This document shows, piece after piece, positions 7,199 to 16,647 of a stretch of DNA of 64,000 bases. Source of the stretch: 1-14-2-50-31-20 sp964617555. GTDB lineage: Bacteria > Bacteroidota > Ignavibacteria > Ignavibacteriales > Melioribacteraceae. Every line of letters starts with the position of its first letter. Position 1 is the first letter of the stretch. The notes under the pieces are model-generated. The model was not told the origin of the DNA, did no database searches, and was given only the letters and a program-made list of their open reading frames with translations. The DNA lies in assembly GCA_964617555.1 (NCBI GenBank), contig CAZTYP010000071.1, positions 15,206 through 79,205 on the forward strand, read 5' to 3'. Position numbers and translations under genes: made by a program.

Positions 7199-9076
7199 TT
7201 AATTTCGCAAATATACTAATAAAACGGAAATATCCGAAGGAGAAACGCCTGAAATTCGGGAAGCCTGTCCTATTGTACGCGGTTTTATTTTTTGTAATTT
7301 TTCTCTTCCCTCGGCAGATATTTGAGTTATTTTATAATATTCAAAATCTATAGGTATTTTAACTTTTTCTAATTTTTCCATTTTGTTAATCATTTCGTAT
7401 TGACGGGCAATATATCCTTCAAATTTTGTCTCTATCTCTATTTGTTCTATTGCCTTTTTATTCACGAGCAATTTGTCAATAATAGATATTCCTCTCTTTT
7501 TATATAGATTTAATAAATCATATAATTTTACTTCGGGACGTTTTATAATCTTGTCGGCATGTTCGGAATTTTCCAGTTTGGAAGAACCGATTTTTTCAAA
7601 ATATTTTTCAACATTTTTAGGTTTTATTTTAAAATTATGTAAAAATTCTTTACCTACGGATATTAGAAGCTCTCTCTCTTTAATTTCGTTATAAACTTCT
7701 TTCGGTATAAGTCCGAATTCATATCCGTATTTCATTAATCGTCTGTCGGCATTATCTTGGCGAAGAATTAATCTGTGTTCTGCTCGTGAAGTAAACATTC
7801 TGTAAGGTTCGTCGGTAGATTTTCCGACAAGATCATCAATCAAAACACCGATATACGATTCGCTTCTTTTAAGAACAAATTCACCGCGTTTCATAATTTT
7901 TAATGCAGCATTAATTCCTGCAACAAGTCCTTGTCCGGCAGCTTCTTCATAACCGGAGGTTCCGTTAATTTGCCCCGCAAAATAGAGTCCGCTAATTTTT
8001 TTTGTTTCCAAAGTTAAATCCACTTGATAAGGAGGAAAATAGTCGTATTCCACTGCATATGCAGGTCTGTTCATTTTTACATTTTCTAATCCTTTAATAA
8101 GGTGCATAGCTTCAAGTTGAATTTCTGCTGTAAGAGATGAAGAAAAGCCATTTAAATAAATTTCATCGGAAGTCAATCCTTCCGGCTCCAAAAACAATTG
8201 GTGTTTCGGTTTATCGTTAAATCTTACAATTTTATCTTCGATAGAGGGACAATATCTGGGACCCGCACCATTAATTATTCCCGTAAATAATGGTGATTCG
8301 TCAAAGCCCTTTTCCAAAACCCGATGAACAGCTTCGTTGGTGTAAGTGATATGACAACTGACTTGAGGAAGAAAAGGAAATTTCGATTTATCGGTAAAGA
8401 CGGAAAACGGTTCCGGAATTTCATCTCCGGGTTGTTCAACAAGTACGGAAAAATCTATTGAATTACTATCCAATCTGGGAGGAGTTCCTGTTTTCAGTTT
8501 ACCATATTCAAATCCCATTGCAGCAATTGATTCGGTTAATCCTTTGGAGGCAGGTTCGCCGTATCGTCCCCCATCGGTTGCAACAAGTCCGGTATACATT
8601 ATTCCGCTTAAAAAGGTACCGGCTGTTAAGATAAGAGCTTTGCATTTGAATTCTGTACCGGAAGCTGTTTTTACACCGGTGATTTGTTTGTTTTCTTCAA
8701 AGGCCTCTGTTACCGAATCTTCAAATATGTCCAATTCTTTTACCGAATTAACAACACGAGTTGCTTCCTTTTCATATAAGGCTCTATCGGATTGGCATCT
8801 TCCCGCCCAAACAGCGGGCCCTTTTGATTTATTTAGTATTCTGAATTGAATTCCGGTATTATCGGCAATTTGCCCCATCATTCCGCCCAGCACATCAATT
8901 TCGTGAACAAGATGTCCTTTGGCGCTTCCACCGATTGCGGGATTGCACGACATTCGTCCCATTGCGTTTTTATCCATTGTTATCAACAAAGTTGCAACAC
9001 CCATTTTGGCTGTCACCATCGCAGCCTCTATTCCGGCATGTCCTCCGCCTACAACAATTACATCATATTCTTTCAT
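7199..9076 (-). CDS. mnmG: tRNA uridine-5-carboxymethylaminomethyl synthase subunit MnmG
   Basis: 625 aa, full length. MnmG (GidA) is the FAD-dependent subunit that, with MnmE, installs the cmnm5 group on U34 of several tRNAs. The N-terminal FAD motif VVGGGHAGIEAAM (about residues 8-20) and the family-specific MSCNPAIGGSAKGHLVHEIDALGG-like region (here with VLGG) are present, as are the late motifs YFAGQINGTSGYEEAAGQG and MFTSRAEHRL. The C-terminal helical domain for tRNA and MnmE binding ends in ASRISGVSPSDISVLLVYL. The mnmE gene lies 100 bp upstream, separated by the two parS sites, so mnmG may have its own promoter. Confidence 0.97.
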   Translation of the reverse strand: MKEYDVIVVGGGHAGIEAAMVTAKMGVATLLITMDKNAMGRMSCNPAIGGSAKGHLVHEIDVLGGMMGQIADNTGIQFRILNKSKGPAVWAGRCQSDRALYEKEATRVVNSVKELDIFEDSVTEAFEENKQITGVKTASGTEFKCKALILTAGTFLSGIMYTGLVATDGGRYGEPASKGLTESIAAMGFEYGKLKTGTPPRLDSNSIDFSVLVEQPGDEIPEPFSVFTDKSKFPFLPQVSCHITYTNEAVHRVLEKGFDESPLFTGIINGAGPRYCPSIEDKIVRFNDKPKHQLFLEPEGLTSDEIYLNGFSSSLTAEIQLEAMHLIKGLENVKMNRPAYAVEYDYFPPYQVDLTLETKKISGLYFAGQINGTSGYEEAAGQGLVAGINAALKIMKRGEFVLKRSESYIGVLIDDLVGKSTDEPYRMFTSRAEHRLILRQDNADRRLMKYGYEFGLIPKEVYNEIKERELLISVGKEFLHNFKIKPKNVEKYFEKIGSSKLENSEHADKIIKRPEVKLYDLLNLYKKRGISIIDKLLVNKKAIEQIEIETKFEGYIARQYEMINKMEKLEKVKIPIDFEYYKITQISAEGREKLQKIKPRTIGQASRISGVSPSDISVLLVYLRN

Positions 9077-9104
9077 AGGTTATGTTTAACTTTTTTATAA
9101 AATT

Positions 9105-9120
9105 TGTTTCACGTGAAACA
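9105..9120. other. parS site 1 (ParB-binding centromere)
   Basis: TGTTTCACGTGAAACA, a perfect 16-bp palindrome identical to the widely conserved bacterial parS sequence bound by ParB/Spo0J. It lies between mnmE and mnmG, a known origin-proximal location of chromosomal parS. The parA and parB genes are not in the window. Confidence 0.9.
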
Positions 9121-9159
9121 TGAAAAGATTAATTATAATCGAGAGTAAACAGACTTTAT

Positions 9160-9175
9160 TGTTTCACGTGGAACA
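9160..9175. other. parS site 2 (ParB-binding centromere)
   Basis: TGTTTCACGTGGAACA, which read on the other strand is TGTTCCACGTGAAACA and fits the TGTTNCACGTGAAACA consensus. It starts 55 bp after the first site and ends 1 bp before the mnmE stop codon. A tandem pair is stronger evidence for a working centromere than a single site. Confidence 0.88.
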
Positions 9176-9176
9176 T

Positions 9177-10541
9177 TTATTTTCCGATACAAAAATTATC
9201 GAATATATTATTTAGTATATCGTCTGTTGTAACTTTTCCGATTATTTCTCCCAGGGAATCTTCCGCAGCTCTTAAATTTATTGAAACAAATTCTCCGGAA
9301 AGATTTTGTTTTAAGGATTTTATAGCTTCTTTCAAACCTGCTTTTGCTTTAAAAAGAGAGTTATAATGTCTTACATTATTAATTACAGCGGATTTTTCCG
9401 TAAATGAATTATTCCCCAAAGCTTTCTTTTTTAAGAGTTCCAACAATTCAGTCAATCCGTTTCCGTTAAGAACGGATATATATATATCGACCTTCTGTTT
9501 TGTATTGTTTGTTTGTGATAAATCGGATTTATTTAATACCGTAATTATTCTCTCTTTTGGAATAAGATTAATTAACTCATTATATAATTTTTTATCTATT
9601 CCGTTAACTACTTCGTCAATTAATAATATGATATCGGCATTTTTTATTGCTTCTTTACTTCGCTTAACACCTTCTTGCTCAACGGCGTTGTTTGTTAATC
9701 GTATGCCGGCAGTGTCGAATAATTTGAAAAGTATTCCGTCAATAGAGATTTCTTCACTAATTATATCTCTTGTGGTTCCCGGAATTTCGCTTACAATTGC
9801 TCTTGAATCTTTTACAATGTAATTTAACAAGGAAGATTTACCGACGTTTGGACGCCCGACAATTGCAACATTAACCCCTTCACGAACAACTTTTCCGAAA
9901 GAATACGTAGAAAGAAGTTTATCTATCTCCGCAATAATAATTTCTATTTTGTTTATTACATCGTTTGGGGAAATAAATTCCAAATCTTCTTCTGCAAAAT
10001 CCAATTCCAATTCAATTAAAGATGTGGAATTTATTAACTCTCTTCGTAAGAAATCTATTTTTTGTGAAAGGATTCCGTCAAGTTGATTTCGTGCCCCTCG
10101 CAACGAAGCCTCAGTTCGCGAGTTTATTATATCGGCAACCGCTTCCGCTTGAGCCAAATCCATTTTTCCATTTAAAAAAGCGCGTTTAGTAAATTCCCCG
10201 GGTTCTGCAAGACGAACACCGTTTTTAACAAACTCTTCTATGATTTTTTTTACTACAATTATACTTGCATGCGAACTTATCTCTACGGAATCTTCTCCGG
10301 TATAAGAATTAGGATTTTTAAAAATTGAAACAAGTACATCATCTATTGTTTCTCCGGAGCTTGTTGTAATTATTCCGTAATGTATGGAATGCGTTTTACT
10401 TTTTCTTATATCGGATTTTCCTTTAAATAGTTCGGCAACTTTTTCTATGGCTCCGTTTCCGCTTAACCGAATTATTGAAATGGCTCCTTCACCCATCGGT
10501 GTGGCAAGAGCGATAATTATGTCGTTGTGTAATAAATTCAT
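9177..10541 (-). CDS. mnmE: tRNA modification GTPase MnmE
   Basis: 454 aa, full length. MnmE (TrmE) is the GTPase partner of MnmG in U34 tRNA modification. The N-terminal tetrahydrofolate-binding domain (IIIALATPMGEGAISIIRLSG) is followed by a helical domain holding the GTPase: G1 GRPNVGKSSLLN (about residues 229-240), G2/G3 IPGTTRDIISEE and DTAGI, G4 NKSD. The C-terminus ends FCIGK, the conserved CxGK motif with the cysteine needed for modification. It is the first gene of the minus-strand cluster. The upstream 209 bp shared with the divergent gene at 10751 is extremely AT-rich. Confidence 0.97.
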   Translation of the reverse strand: MNLLHNDIIIALATPMGEGAISIIRLSGNGAIEKVAELFKGKSDIRKSKTHSIHYGIITTSSGETIDDVLVSIFKNPNSYTGEDSVEISSHASIIVVKKIIEEFVKNGVRLAEPGEFTKRAFLNGKMDLAQAEAVADIINSRTEASLRGARNQLDGILSQKIDFLRRELINSTSLIELELDFAEEDLEFISPNDVINKIEIIIAEIDKLLSTYSFGKVVREGVNVAIVGRPNVGKSSLLNYIVKDSRAIVSEIPGTTRDIISEEISIDGILFKLFDTAGIRLTNNAVEQEGVKRSKEAIKNADIILLIDEVVNGIDKKLYNELINLIPKERIITVLNKSDLSQTNNTKQKVDIYISVLNGNGLTELLELLKKKALGNNSFTEKSAVINNVRHYNSLFKAKAGLKEAIKSLKQNLSGEFVSINLRAAEDSLGEIIGKVTTDDILNNIFDNFCIGK

Positions 10542-10750
10542 TTTTTTTATTTAAAAAAATCGGAACTTTAAATTTACCAAATATTATTGCTAAAATTAAA
10601 TTATACTAACATCACAATAATAACATTAATAAATAATTAATTAAAATTATATATTTTAATTTTAATTAAAACAATTTTATTATTAGTGTAAGTGTTGATT
10701 GCTTCTTTAATTTATACTATTTTTAACCAATAATCTTATATCTTTATTTT

Positions 10751-11593
10751 ATGAATAATCGCTTTGTTAAAATATCGATTGTTTTGGTTGTTGTTTTAAT
10801 AGCCGGATTTCTTTTGGAAGTTTCTTATTCTGATAATATGAATATTAAAAAAGTAATTTCCGCACTTGAAAAAAGAGAACAGAAACAAAATTTTGCAAGT
10901 AGTTTAAACTCAACAAAATTTAAAACACTTCCAACCATTGTAAAAAAATATTTAAGAAAAGGAATTTTAAAAACGGATAAATATTCCGTTGCAAAAATAA
11001 AATTAACGGGAATAACCAAAAACGAAACTGAAAAAGATTGGGTAAAAAAGACGGCGGAAAAAACATACTCACTTGTAACCCCCGAATTTATTGAGGTTTC
11101 CGAAACTTCCGTGTTTAATGTTCTTTGGGAAAAAGGAATTCGCCAATTCGTTAATGGTATTGCAAGTTACAAAGTAAAATTGTTATCGAGTATAAGTAAA
11201 AAAAATTTATACGGAAATCAGCTTAACCGCTCCTATCTTACGTTATATTTAATCGAATCTGTTTTTGCCCCGTCAATATTGCTTCCGAGCATGAATGTAA
11301 AGTGGCGAGGTATAACCAACAATTCTGCGGAAGCAACTATTTGGTATAAAAATTTACAAAGCAAAGTAATTTTTTGGTTTAATGATAAAGGCGAAGTTAC
11401 CCGAATCACCTCTAATGATTTTTTTATTCCAAATGAAATTGATTATAAACGTGTTGGAATTACATATAGTTTTGCAAATTACAAAGATGTAAACTGTTAT
11501 TATATTCCGACATTTTTTGAAGTGGAAATAAATCTTCCCGGAAAAAACTTTACAACGGGAAGATTTCAAATATCCGAAATTAACTACAAATAA
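10751..11593 (+). CDS. Membrane-anchored or exported protein of the DUF6544/DUF6920 type
   Basis: 280 aa. An N-terminal hydrophobic segment (about residues 7-24, VKISIVLVVVLIAGFLLEV) could be a signal peptide or anchor. The body has features of the DUF6544/DUF6920 family: an early ALPTIVKKYL-like segment (here TLPTIVKKYLRKGI), then SVFAPSILLPSMNVKWRGI followed by NNSAEATIWY and a VIFWFNDKGEVTRI strand. The function of this family is not known. It stands alone on the plus strand between mnmE (divergent) and argF (convergent, 10 bp away). The family assignment is from memory of the pattern, so moderate. Confidence 0.6.
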   Translation: MNNRFVKISIVLVVVLIAGFLLEVSYSDNMNIKKVISALEKREQKQNFASSLNSTKFKTLPTIVKKYLRKGILKTDKYSVAKIKLTGITKNETEKDWVKKTAEKTYSLVTPEFIEVSETSVFNVLWEKGIRQFVNGIASYKVKLLSSISKKNLYGNQLNRSYLTLYLIESVFAPSILLPSMNVKWRGITNNSAEATIWYKNLQSKVIFWFNDKGEVTRITSNDFFIPNEIDYKRVGITYSFANYKDVNCYYIPTFFEVEINLPGKNFTTGRFQISEINYK

Positions 11594-11603
11594 TTATCTG
11601 ATT

Positions 11604-12602
11604 TTATCCTAACGTAGCAACCATAATTGCTTTTATTGTGTGCATTCTGTTTGCTGCTTCGTCAAAGACAATTGAGTAATCTGATTCGAAAACTTCTTCT
11701 GTAACCTCCAACCCGTTCATTCCGTATTTTTCAAAAATTTCTTTACCCAGTTTTGTTTCTTTATTATGAAATGCGGGAAGGCAATGCATAAATTTTACAT
11801 TTGGATTTCCGGTAAGTTCAACAATTTTTTTATTAACTTGGTAAGGTTTCATAATTTCAATACGTTCATCCCACTTCTCTTCAGGTTCGCCCATCGAAAC
11901 CCAAACATCTGTGTAAAGAAAATCCGCACCCACAACCGCTTCTTCAACATTTTCCGTAATAAGAATTTTTGCACCGGAATATTTTGCAATTTCCGCCGCT
12001 TGCTTTAAAAATTTTTTTTCCGGTTGAAATCCTTTTGGTGCGGCAATTCTTAAATTAAGACCCATAATTGCCGAACCGAATAGAATAGAATTTCCCATAT
12101 TATATCCTGCATCTCCCAAATAACAAATAGTTATTTCTTCCAGCGGTTTTGAAGAATGTTCTTCAATTGTAAGAAAGTCGGCTAAAATTTGTGTTGGATG
12201 GAATTCGTTTGTCAATCCGTTCCAAACGGGAACCGAAGAATATTCTCCAAGTTCTTCCACAATTTCTTGTCCAAATCCTCTGTATTCAATTCCGTCATAC
12301 ATACCGCTTAAAACACGAGCCGTATCTTTCATAGATTCTTTATATCCGATTTGACTTCCTGTTGGGCCTAAGTATGTTGTGTGTGCCCCTTGATCGTGTG
12401 CGGCAACCTCAAAGGCACAACGCGTTCTTGTAGAAGCCTTTTCAAAAATAAGAGCAATATTTTTTCCAATTAATTTTTGTTCTTCTCTTCCCTCCTGTTT
12501 TGCCAGTTTTAGCTCCTTGGAAAAATCGAGCAAATATCGCAGCTCTTCTTTAGAAAAGTCGGAAAGTTTCAGAAAATTTCGATTTTTAAAATTTTGTAAC
12601 AT
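11604..12602 (-). CDS. argF: Ornithine carbamoyltransferase
   Basis: 332 aa. It makes citrulline from ornithine and carbamoyl phosphate, the step missing from the arg operon at 55986-63384. The carbamoyl-phosphate motif STRTR (about residue 55) and the HPTQ motif are present, along with DVWVSMGE in the ornithine loop and HCLPAFH near the C-terminus, which holds the catalytic cysteine. These match true ornithine transcarbamylase and not the N-acetyl- or N-succinylornithine variants found in some Bacteroidetes, as far as I can judge by eye. A strong AAAGGAG site precedes the ATG. It is a single-gene unit away from the other arg genes. Confidence 0.92.
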   Translation of the reverse strand: MLQNFKNRNFLKLSDFSKEELRYLLDFSKELKLAKQEGREEQKLIGKNIALIFEKASTRTRCAFEVAAHDQGAHTTYLGPTGSQIGYKESMKDTARVLSGMYDGIEYRGFGQEIVEELGEYSSVPVWNGLTNEFHPTQILADFLTIEEHSSKPLEEITICYLGDAGYNMGNSILFGSAIMGLNLRIAAPKGFQPEKKFLKQAAEIAKYSGAKILITENVEEAVVGADFLYTDVWVSMGEPEEKWDERIEIMKPYQVNKKIVELTGNPNVKFMHCLPAFHNKETKLGKEIFEKYGMNGLEVTEEVFESDYSIVFDEAANRMHTIKAIMVATLG

Positions 12603-12637
12603 TATTTACTCCTTTATACAACCATATATTTTTTTTA

Positions 12638-12645
12638 CAAATATA
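12638..12645 (-). promoter_or_regulatory. Putative -7 promoter element of argF
   Basis: TATATTTG on the minus strand, an exact TAnnTTTG match 35 nt before the argF ATG. No clear -33 TTG is present (TTT at the expected spacing). An ARG-box-like half site (TATGCAT) lies further upstream near 12760. Confidence 0.4.
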
Positions 12646-12866
12646 TTTAACATAATAAAAATAGAAAAAATATTTTATCGTAAATTTCCGTAAATGATAA
12701 TTATATAAAGTAACTATTCATATTTTCGGATATCTATATAATTATAATAGTTATTAATGCATAATTATTAAAAACAAGAGGCCGATTTTTGAACACTAAT
12801 ACAATTTGATGAATAGACAATTTTAAGTAAATTTATATTTTATTTTTTCTCAAAATGGAAGTTGTA

Positions 12867-13607
12867 ATGAAAAAAATTTTAGGAATATTATTATTTGGAA
12901 TGTTGTTTATAAGATGTTCCGGAAGCAAAGACACTTCGTTAATGAATGCCGAAGAAAACTTGGCCTATGCTATGGAATTATATAATGATGAAGATTATGA
13001 ATTTAGTATTAAAGAATTTCAATCCATCATTTTACAATTTCCCGGAAACCAAGTTAATGACGATGCACAATATTATTTGGCAATGTCTTATTATAACGAT
13101 GGACAATATCTGTTGGCCGCTTACGAGTTCAGCAAATTAATACGTGATATTAAAGGAAGCGAATACGTTCCTATGGCTCAATTTATGTTGGCTGATTCAT
13201 ATTACCAACTTTCTCCACATTATTCGTTGGACCAAACCTATACAAAAAAAGCTATTTCGGAATTTCAATCGTTTATAGATTTTTTCCCGACCGACCCTAA
13301 AGTTGAAGAAGCGGAACGCAAGATTAGTGAAATGAATTATAAATTGGCAAAAAAATTATATAACTCAGCAGAAATATACGAAAAGATGGGATATTTTAAT
13401 GCTGCAATAGAATACTATACAAAAGTTTATGAACGATATCACGATACGGAATTTGCCCCCGAAGCACACTATAAAAAAATACAACTTCTTTTGGATAAGG
13501 AACGTTTTGCCCAAGCGGTGGAAAATATGAAATTGTTCTTAAATAAGTACACGAACTCTAAATATACTTCGGAAATTCAGAACTTATATGATGAAATGAA
13601 ATTTTAA
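12867..13607 (+). CDS. bamD: BamD-like outer-membrane assembly lipoprotein
   Basis: About 246 aa from the ATG at 12867, preferred over the in-frame ATG at 12855 because a GGAAG site precedes it and because it gives a proper lipoprotein signal: basic MKK, a hydrophobic core, and a lipid-modified Cys at about residue 17 (LFIRC). The mature part is made of tetratricopeptide repeats, for example AMELYNDEDYEFSIKEFQSI, AQYYLAMSYYNDGQYLLAAYEF and AAIEYYTKVYERYHDTEFAP, in the arrangement of BamD/YfiO. BamD serves the BAM complex that inserts beta-barrel proteins into the outer membrane. The metalloprotease gene follows after 37 bp. Confidence 0.88.
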   Translation: MKKILGILLFGMLFIRCSGSKDTSLMNAEENLAYAMELYNDEDYEFSIKEFQSIILQFPGNQVNDDAQYYLAMSYYNDGQYLLAAYEFSKLIRDIKGSEYVPMAQFMLADSYYQLSPHYSLDQTYTKKAISEFQSFIDFFPTDPKVEEAERKISEMNYKLAKKLYNSAEIYEKMGYFNAAIEYYTKVYERYHDTEFAPEAHYKKIQLLLDKERFAQAVENMKLFLNKYTNSKYTSEIQNLYDEMKF

Positions 13608-13644
13608 TATTTTTGTTAAGGTTTTCAAGAAACAAAGGAATTGT

Positions 13645-15330
13645 GTGAAATATTTTTTAAGCATATTATTAATAACAAACATTGTTGTTGCACAAAAAAC
13701 GGATTTTCTGTTTAACAAGCTCCTTGAAACAAAAGGAAGAAACATAAAATATTCGCAAAAAACCGAGAATAATATTAATACCGAAAAATGCGGATTTCCG
13801 TTAATTGTAGATATAAAATTGAACTTTAATAAATTTACTCCGACTCAGCAAAATGTAATTAACAATATTTTAACTCGCCCCGAAAGGCAAACAAGCATCG
13901 TATCTCCGCAAAAACATTTTCGAATTCATTACGATACCACCGGCGCTAATGCCCCCGATTATTATAACGGTGTTCCCAATACAATTAAGCTTAGTATAGA
14001 TTCCCTTGCAATAGCTTTGGATTCCGCATATCATTTTGAAATAAACCTATTGGGTTTTCTTCCGCCACCTTCCGACGGCACTGACGGTGGTGATGAATTA
14101 TACGATGTTTATATTTCAAATATGGGAAGCGGTTATTACGGCTGGACAAACTATACAAGCATAGGAAACGGAAAAGCGAAAAGTTATATTGAAATTGATA
14201 ACAATATGGATGTATACTCCAAAGGAATTGCCGGGGCAAGGGTAACAGCGGCACACGAATTTCATCATGCAATTCAAGTGGGAAATTATCGCGAACCGAT
14301 TTCGGGCGATAAATATTATTTTGAACTTACATCTACCTCGATGGAAGAATTTGTTTTTGATGACATAAACGATTACTATAATTACCTCCCAACATATTTT
14401 CATAACCCTGATAGAAGATTCACATATAATGTTGGCGGGTATGATAGAGTTATTTGGAATATTTTTCTAAAAGAAAAATTCGAACATTCCGAAGGTACTC
14501 CGAAAAAAGGATTCGAAATTATCAGACGAACTTGGGAAATTATGAGAAATAAAAACAACTCTGCAATAAAAGCTGTTAGCATTGCTTTGTCGGAAAACGG
14601 ACTATCCTTAAAAAACACATTTGCTGAATTTTCGTGCTGGGTATATTTTACCGGAAACAGAGCAAAGCCCGACTTTTATTTTACGGAGGGAGAAAATTAT
14701 CCGCTAATTAAACCCTTTGTTTCCTATAAGTATGAAGGACCAAAAAAAACATATCATATGTCGGTTCAACCGATGGCAAATAATTTTATTCTTTTTGATT
14801 TATCTTCGTCAGGAATAAATGACACACTTTTTTCAATTATTTCCAATAGCGATATTAAAAACGCCGAGGCTGACCCGCATGCTAAAATTACCTATGAATA
14901 CAGTTTGCTGACAAAAACCGAAGAGGGGAGTAACGAAATTGCCGCCGGATATCATTCAAAAATTACAAGCAACAATATAGAATTTTTAAAAGAAAAGAAT
15001 GTTTTTAACAATGTACTTATTAACGGAAACAATATATCTCGCAAAGAGATTGATTATGCTTACCCCCAACCTTTTGATTATCTAAAACATAACTTCCTTT
15101 TTTTTCCTGCAAAGTTGAACGAAAAAGGTACGGCTACCCTTGCAATTTATAGTGCCGGAATGAACCTTGTATATAACGGTGAAAAGAAAATTTACAATAA
15201 TGAAAAAGTTGTAGTTCGTTGGGACGGCAAAGATTTCTACGGAAATAAACTTTCAACCGGAATATATATTTACGTTACAAATTCTAATGGCAATGTTATT
15301 ACCGGAAAAATAGCAATCATTAATAAATAG
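13645..15330 (+). CDS. Secreted MXAN_6640-type putative metalloprotease with FlgD-like tail
   Basis: 561 aa. The start is GTG at 13645, after an AAAGGAA site. A signal peptide covers about residues 1-16 (LSILLITNIVVAQ). The middle has HEFHH (about residues 204-208, in TAAHEFHHAIQ), a zincin HExxH motif, and the surrounding NAPDYYNGVPN and DVYISNMGSGYYGWT segments of the MXAN_6640 family. The C-terminal about 80 residues read WDGKDFYGNKLSTGIYIY, the FlgD-Ig-like fold common at the ends of secreted FCB proteins. The substrate is unknown. It lies between bamD and ccmA (4 bp before ccmA), probably one transcript. Confidence 0.8.
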   Translation: MKYFLSILLITNIVVAQKTDFLFNKLLETKGRNIKYSQKTENNINTEKCGFPLIVDIKLNFNKFTPTQQNVINNILTRPERQTSIVSPQKHFRIHYDTTGANAPDYYNGVPNTIKLSIDSLAIALDSAYHFEINLLGFLPPPSDGTDGGDELYDVYISNMGSGYYGWTNYTSIGNGKAKSYIEIDNNMDVYSKGIAGARVTAAHEFHHAIQVGNYREPISGDKYYFELTSTSMEEFVFDDINDYYNYLPTYFHNPDRRFTYNVGGYDRVIWNIFLKEKFEHSEGTPKKGFEIIRRTWEIMRNKNNSAIKAVSIALSENGLSLKNTFAEFSCWVYFTGNRAKPDFYFTEGENYPLIKPFVSYKYEGPKKTYHMSVQPMANNFILFDLSSSGINDTLFSIISNSDIKNAEADPHAKITYEYSLLTKTEEGSNEIAAGYHSKITSNNIEFLKEKNVFNNVLINGNNISRKEIDYAYPQPFDYLKHNFLFFPAKLNEKGTATLAIYSAGMNLVYNGEKKIYNNEKVVVRWDGKDFYGNKLSTGIYIYVTNSNGNVITGKIAIINK

Positions 15331-15334
15331 GTTT

Positions 15335-15967
15335 ATGAGTAATCACAAACTTATACTACAAGATGTTACAAAATTTTTCGGAAGAAGATTAATATTTCAA
15401 AATATTAATAAAGAATTTTTTTCGGGAAACATATACGGATTTGCCGGAAATAACGGAACAGGCAAATCCACGCTTGCAAAAATTACTGCGGGGTTGCTTT
15501 CACCTAACAAAGGCAAAGTGGAACATTACAAACAACAACAACCGATTGATTATAATGAGCTGTACAATTTAATCGGGTTTGTTTCCCCCGAGTTAATTTT
15601 ATACGATGAATTTACTGCGGAAGAAAATGTTTTGTTTGCCTTGCAAATACGCGGAATAAAACCGGACGGAAAAAAGATTGATTTTCTGTTTGAAAAATTT
15701 AATTTATTTGGCAGAAGAAAAGACACATTAAAAAAATATTCATCCGGTATGAAACAACGGGTTAAATTTATCATTGCATTAATTCATAATCCCACACTGC
15801 TTATTTTAGACGAACCCACATCAAACCTTGATAATAAAGGGAAAGAGATTGTGTATAAAATTATTGAAAGCGAAGCAAAAGAAAAACTGATTATTATTGC
15901 TTCCAACGAAAAAAACGATTTGTTATTATGTAACAACATTTTACAACTTGAAAATTACAAACAATAA
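15335..15967 (+). CDS. ccmA: CcmA-like heme exporter ATP-binding protein
   Basis: 210 aa, the short length typical of CcmA. It is an ABC ATPase with Walker A (GNNGTGKSTL, about residues 39-48), signature YSSGMKQRVK, and Walker B (LLILDEPTSNLD). The switch position reads IIASNEK, where the usual histidine is replaced by asparagine, as seen in some CcmA proteins. With CcmB and CcmC it drives release of holo-CcmE in System I cytochrome c maturation. The ccmB-like permease gene follows at 17 bp, which supports the assignment; ccmE and ccmF are at the left end of the window. Confidence 0.8.
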   Translation: MSNHKLILQDVTKFFGRRLIFQNINKEFFSGNIYGFAGNNGTGKSTLAKITAGLLSPNKGKVEHYKQQQPIDYNELYNLIGFVSPELILYDEFTAEENVLFALQIRGIKPDGKKIDFLFEKFNLFGRRKDTLKKYSSGMKQRVKFIIALIHNPTLLILDEPTSNLDNKGKEIVYKIIESEAKEKLIIIASNEKNDLLLCNNILQLENYKQ

Positions 15968-15984
15968 TTAAGCGAACTAAAAAA

Positions 15985-16644
15985 GTGAACGGTTATTCCA
16001 TTTTTAAAAAGGACTGGTTTTCGGAGTTGCGCACACGCTATGCAATAAACGCATTGGCAATGTTTATACTTGTAACGGTTAGTGTTATTTTATTTTCCGT
16101 CGGGGAAGAAGAAATATCGCCTTACCTAACCGGTGGTTTGTTTTGGGTGGTTATCTTTTTTTCAGCAATGTCGGGGCTTTCTCGTGTTTTTGTTTCCGAA
16201 GAAGAACGAGGCACGGTTCTTTTACTCCATTTGCTTGCAAAACCGTCAACAATATTTACCGGAAAATTATTGTTTAATATTGTTCTTGTGTTTTTAATGA
16301 ACGGAGTAATTGTTCTATTATACACGTTGTTTTTTAATTCGTTTGTTATTTTAAATACTCAATTATTCTTTATTACAATTATACTCGGCAATTTTGGAAT
16401 AGGAATTTCTTCAACAATAATTGCCGCAATTATTTCCAAAGCAGGAGCAAAAGGAACACTCTATCCCGTATTGTCCTTCCCTGTATTGCTTCCGCTTATC
16501 TTAGTCCTTTTGGAATTAACCGAATATTCAATTGACGGTAAAACAATAACCGAATCATATGTTGAATTGTTAATTCTGCTTTGTTATAATGTTATAATGT
16601 TGACAGCATCTTATCTATTGTTCGATATAATTTGGAAAGACTAA
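15985..16644 (+). CDS. ccmB: CcmB-like heme exporter permease
   Basis: 219 aa, six predicted membrane helices, the size and layout of CcmB. The start is GTG at 15985 with no strong ribosome-binding site. The N-terminal KKDWFSELRTRYAINALAMF and the cytoplasmic loop SRVFVSEEERGTVLLLHLLA with the nearby PVLSFPVLLPLIL helix match the CcmB pattern (the family motif is a proline-rich stretch between helices 4 and 5). It would form the membrane part of the CcmABCD complex. ccmC is not visible here and should lie elsewhere. Confidence 0.82.
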   Translation: MNGYSIFKKDWFSELRTRYAINALAMFILVTVSVILFSVGEEEISPYLTGGLFWVVIFFSAMSGLSRVFVSEEERGTVLLLHLLAKPSTIFTGKLLFNIVLVFLMNGVIVLLYTLFFNSFVILNTQLFFITIILGNFGIGISSTIIAAIISKAGAKGTLYPVLSFPVLLPLILVLLELTEYSIDGKTITESYVELLILLCYNVIMLTASYLLFDIIWKD

Positions 16645-16647
16645 TTT

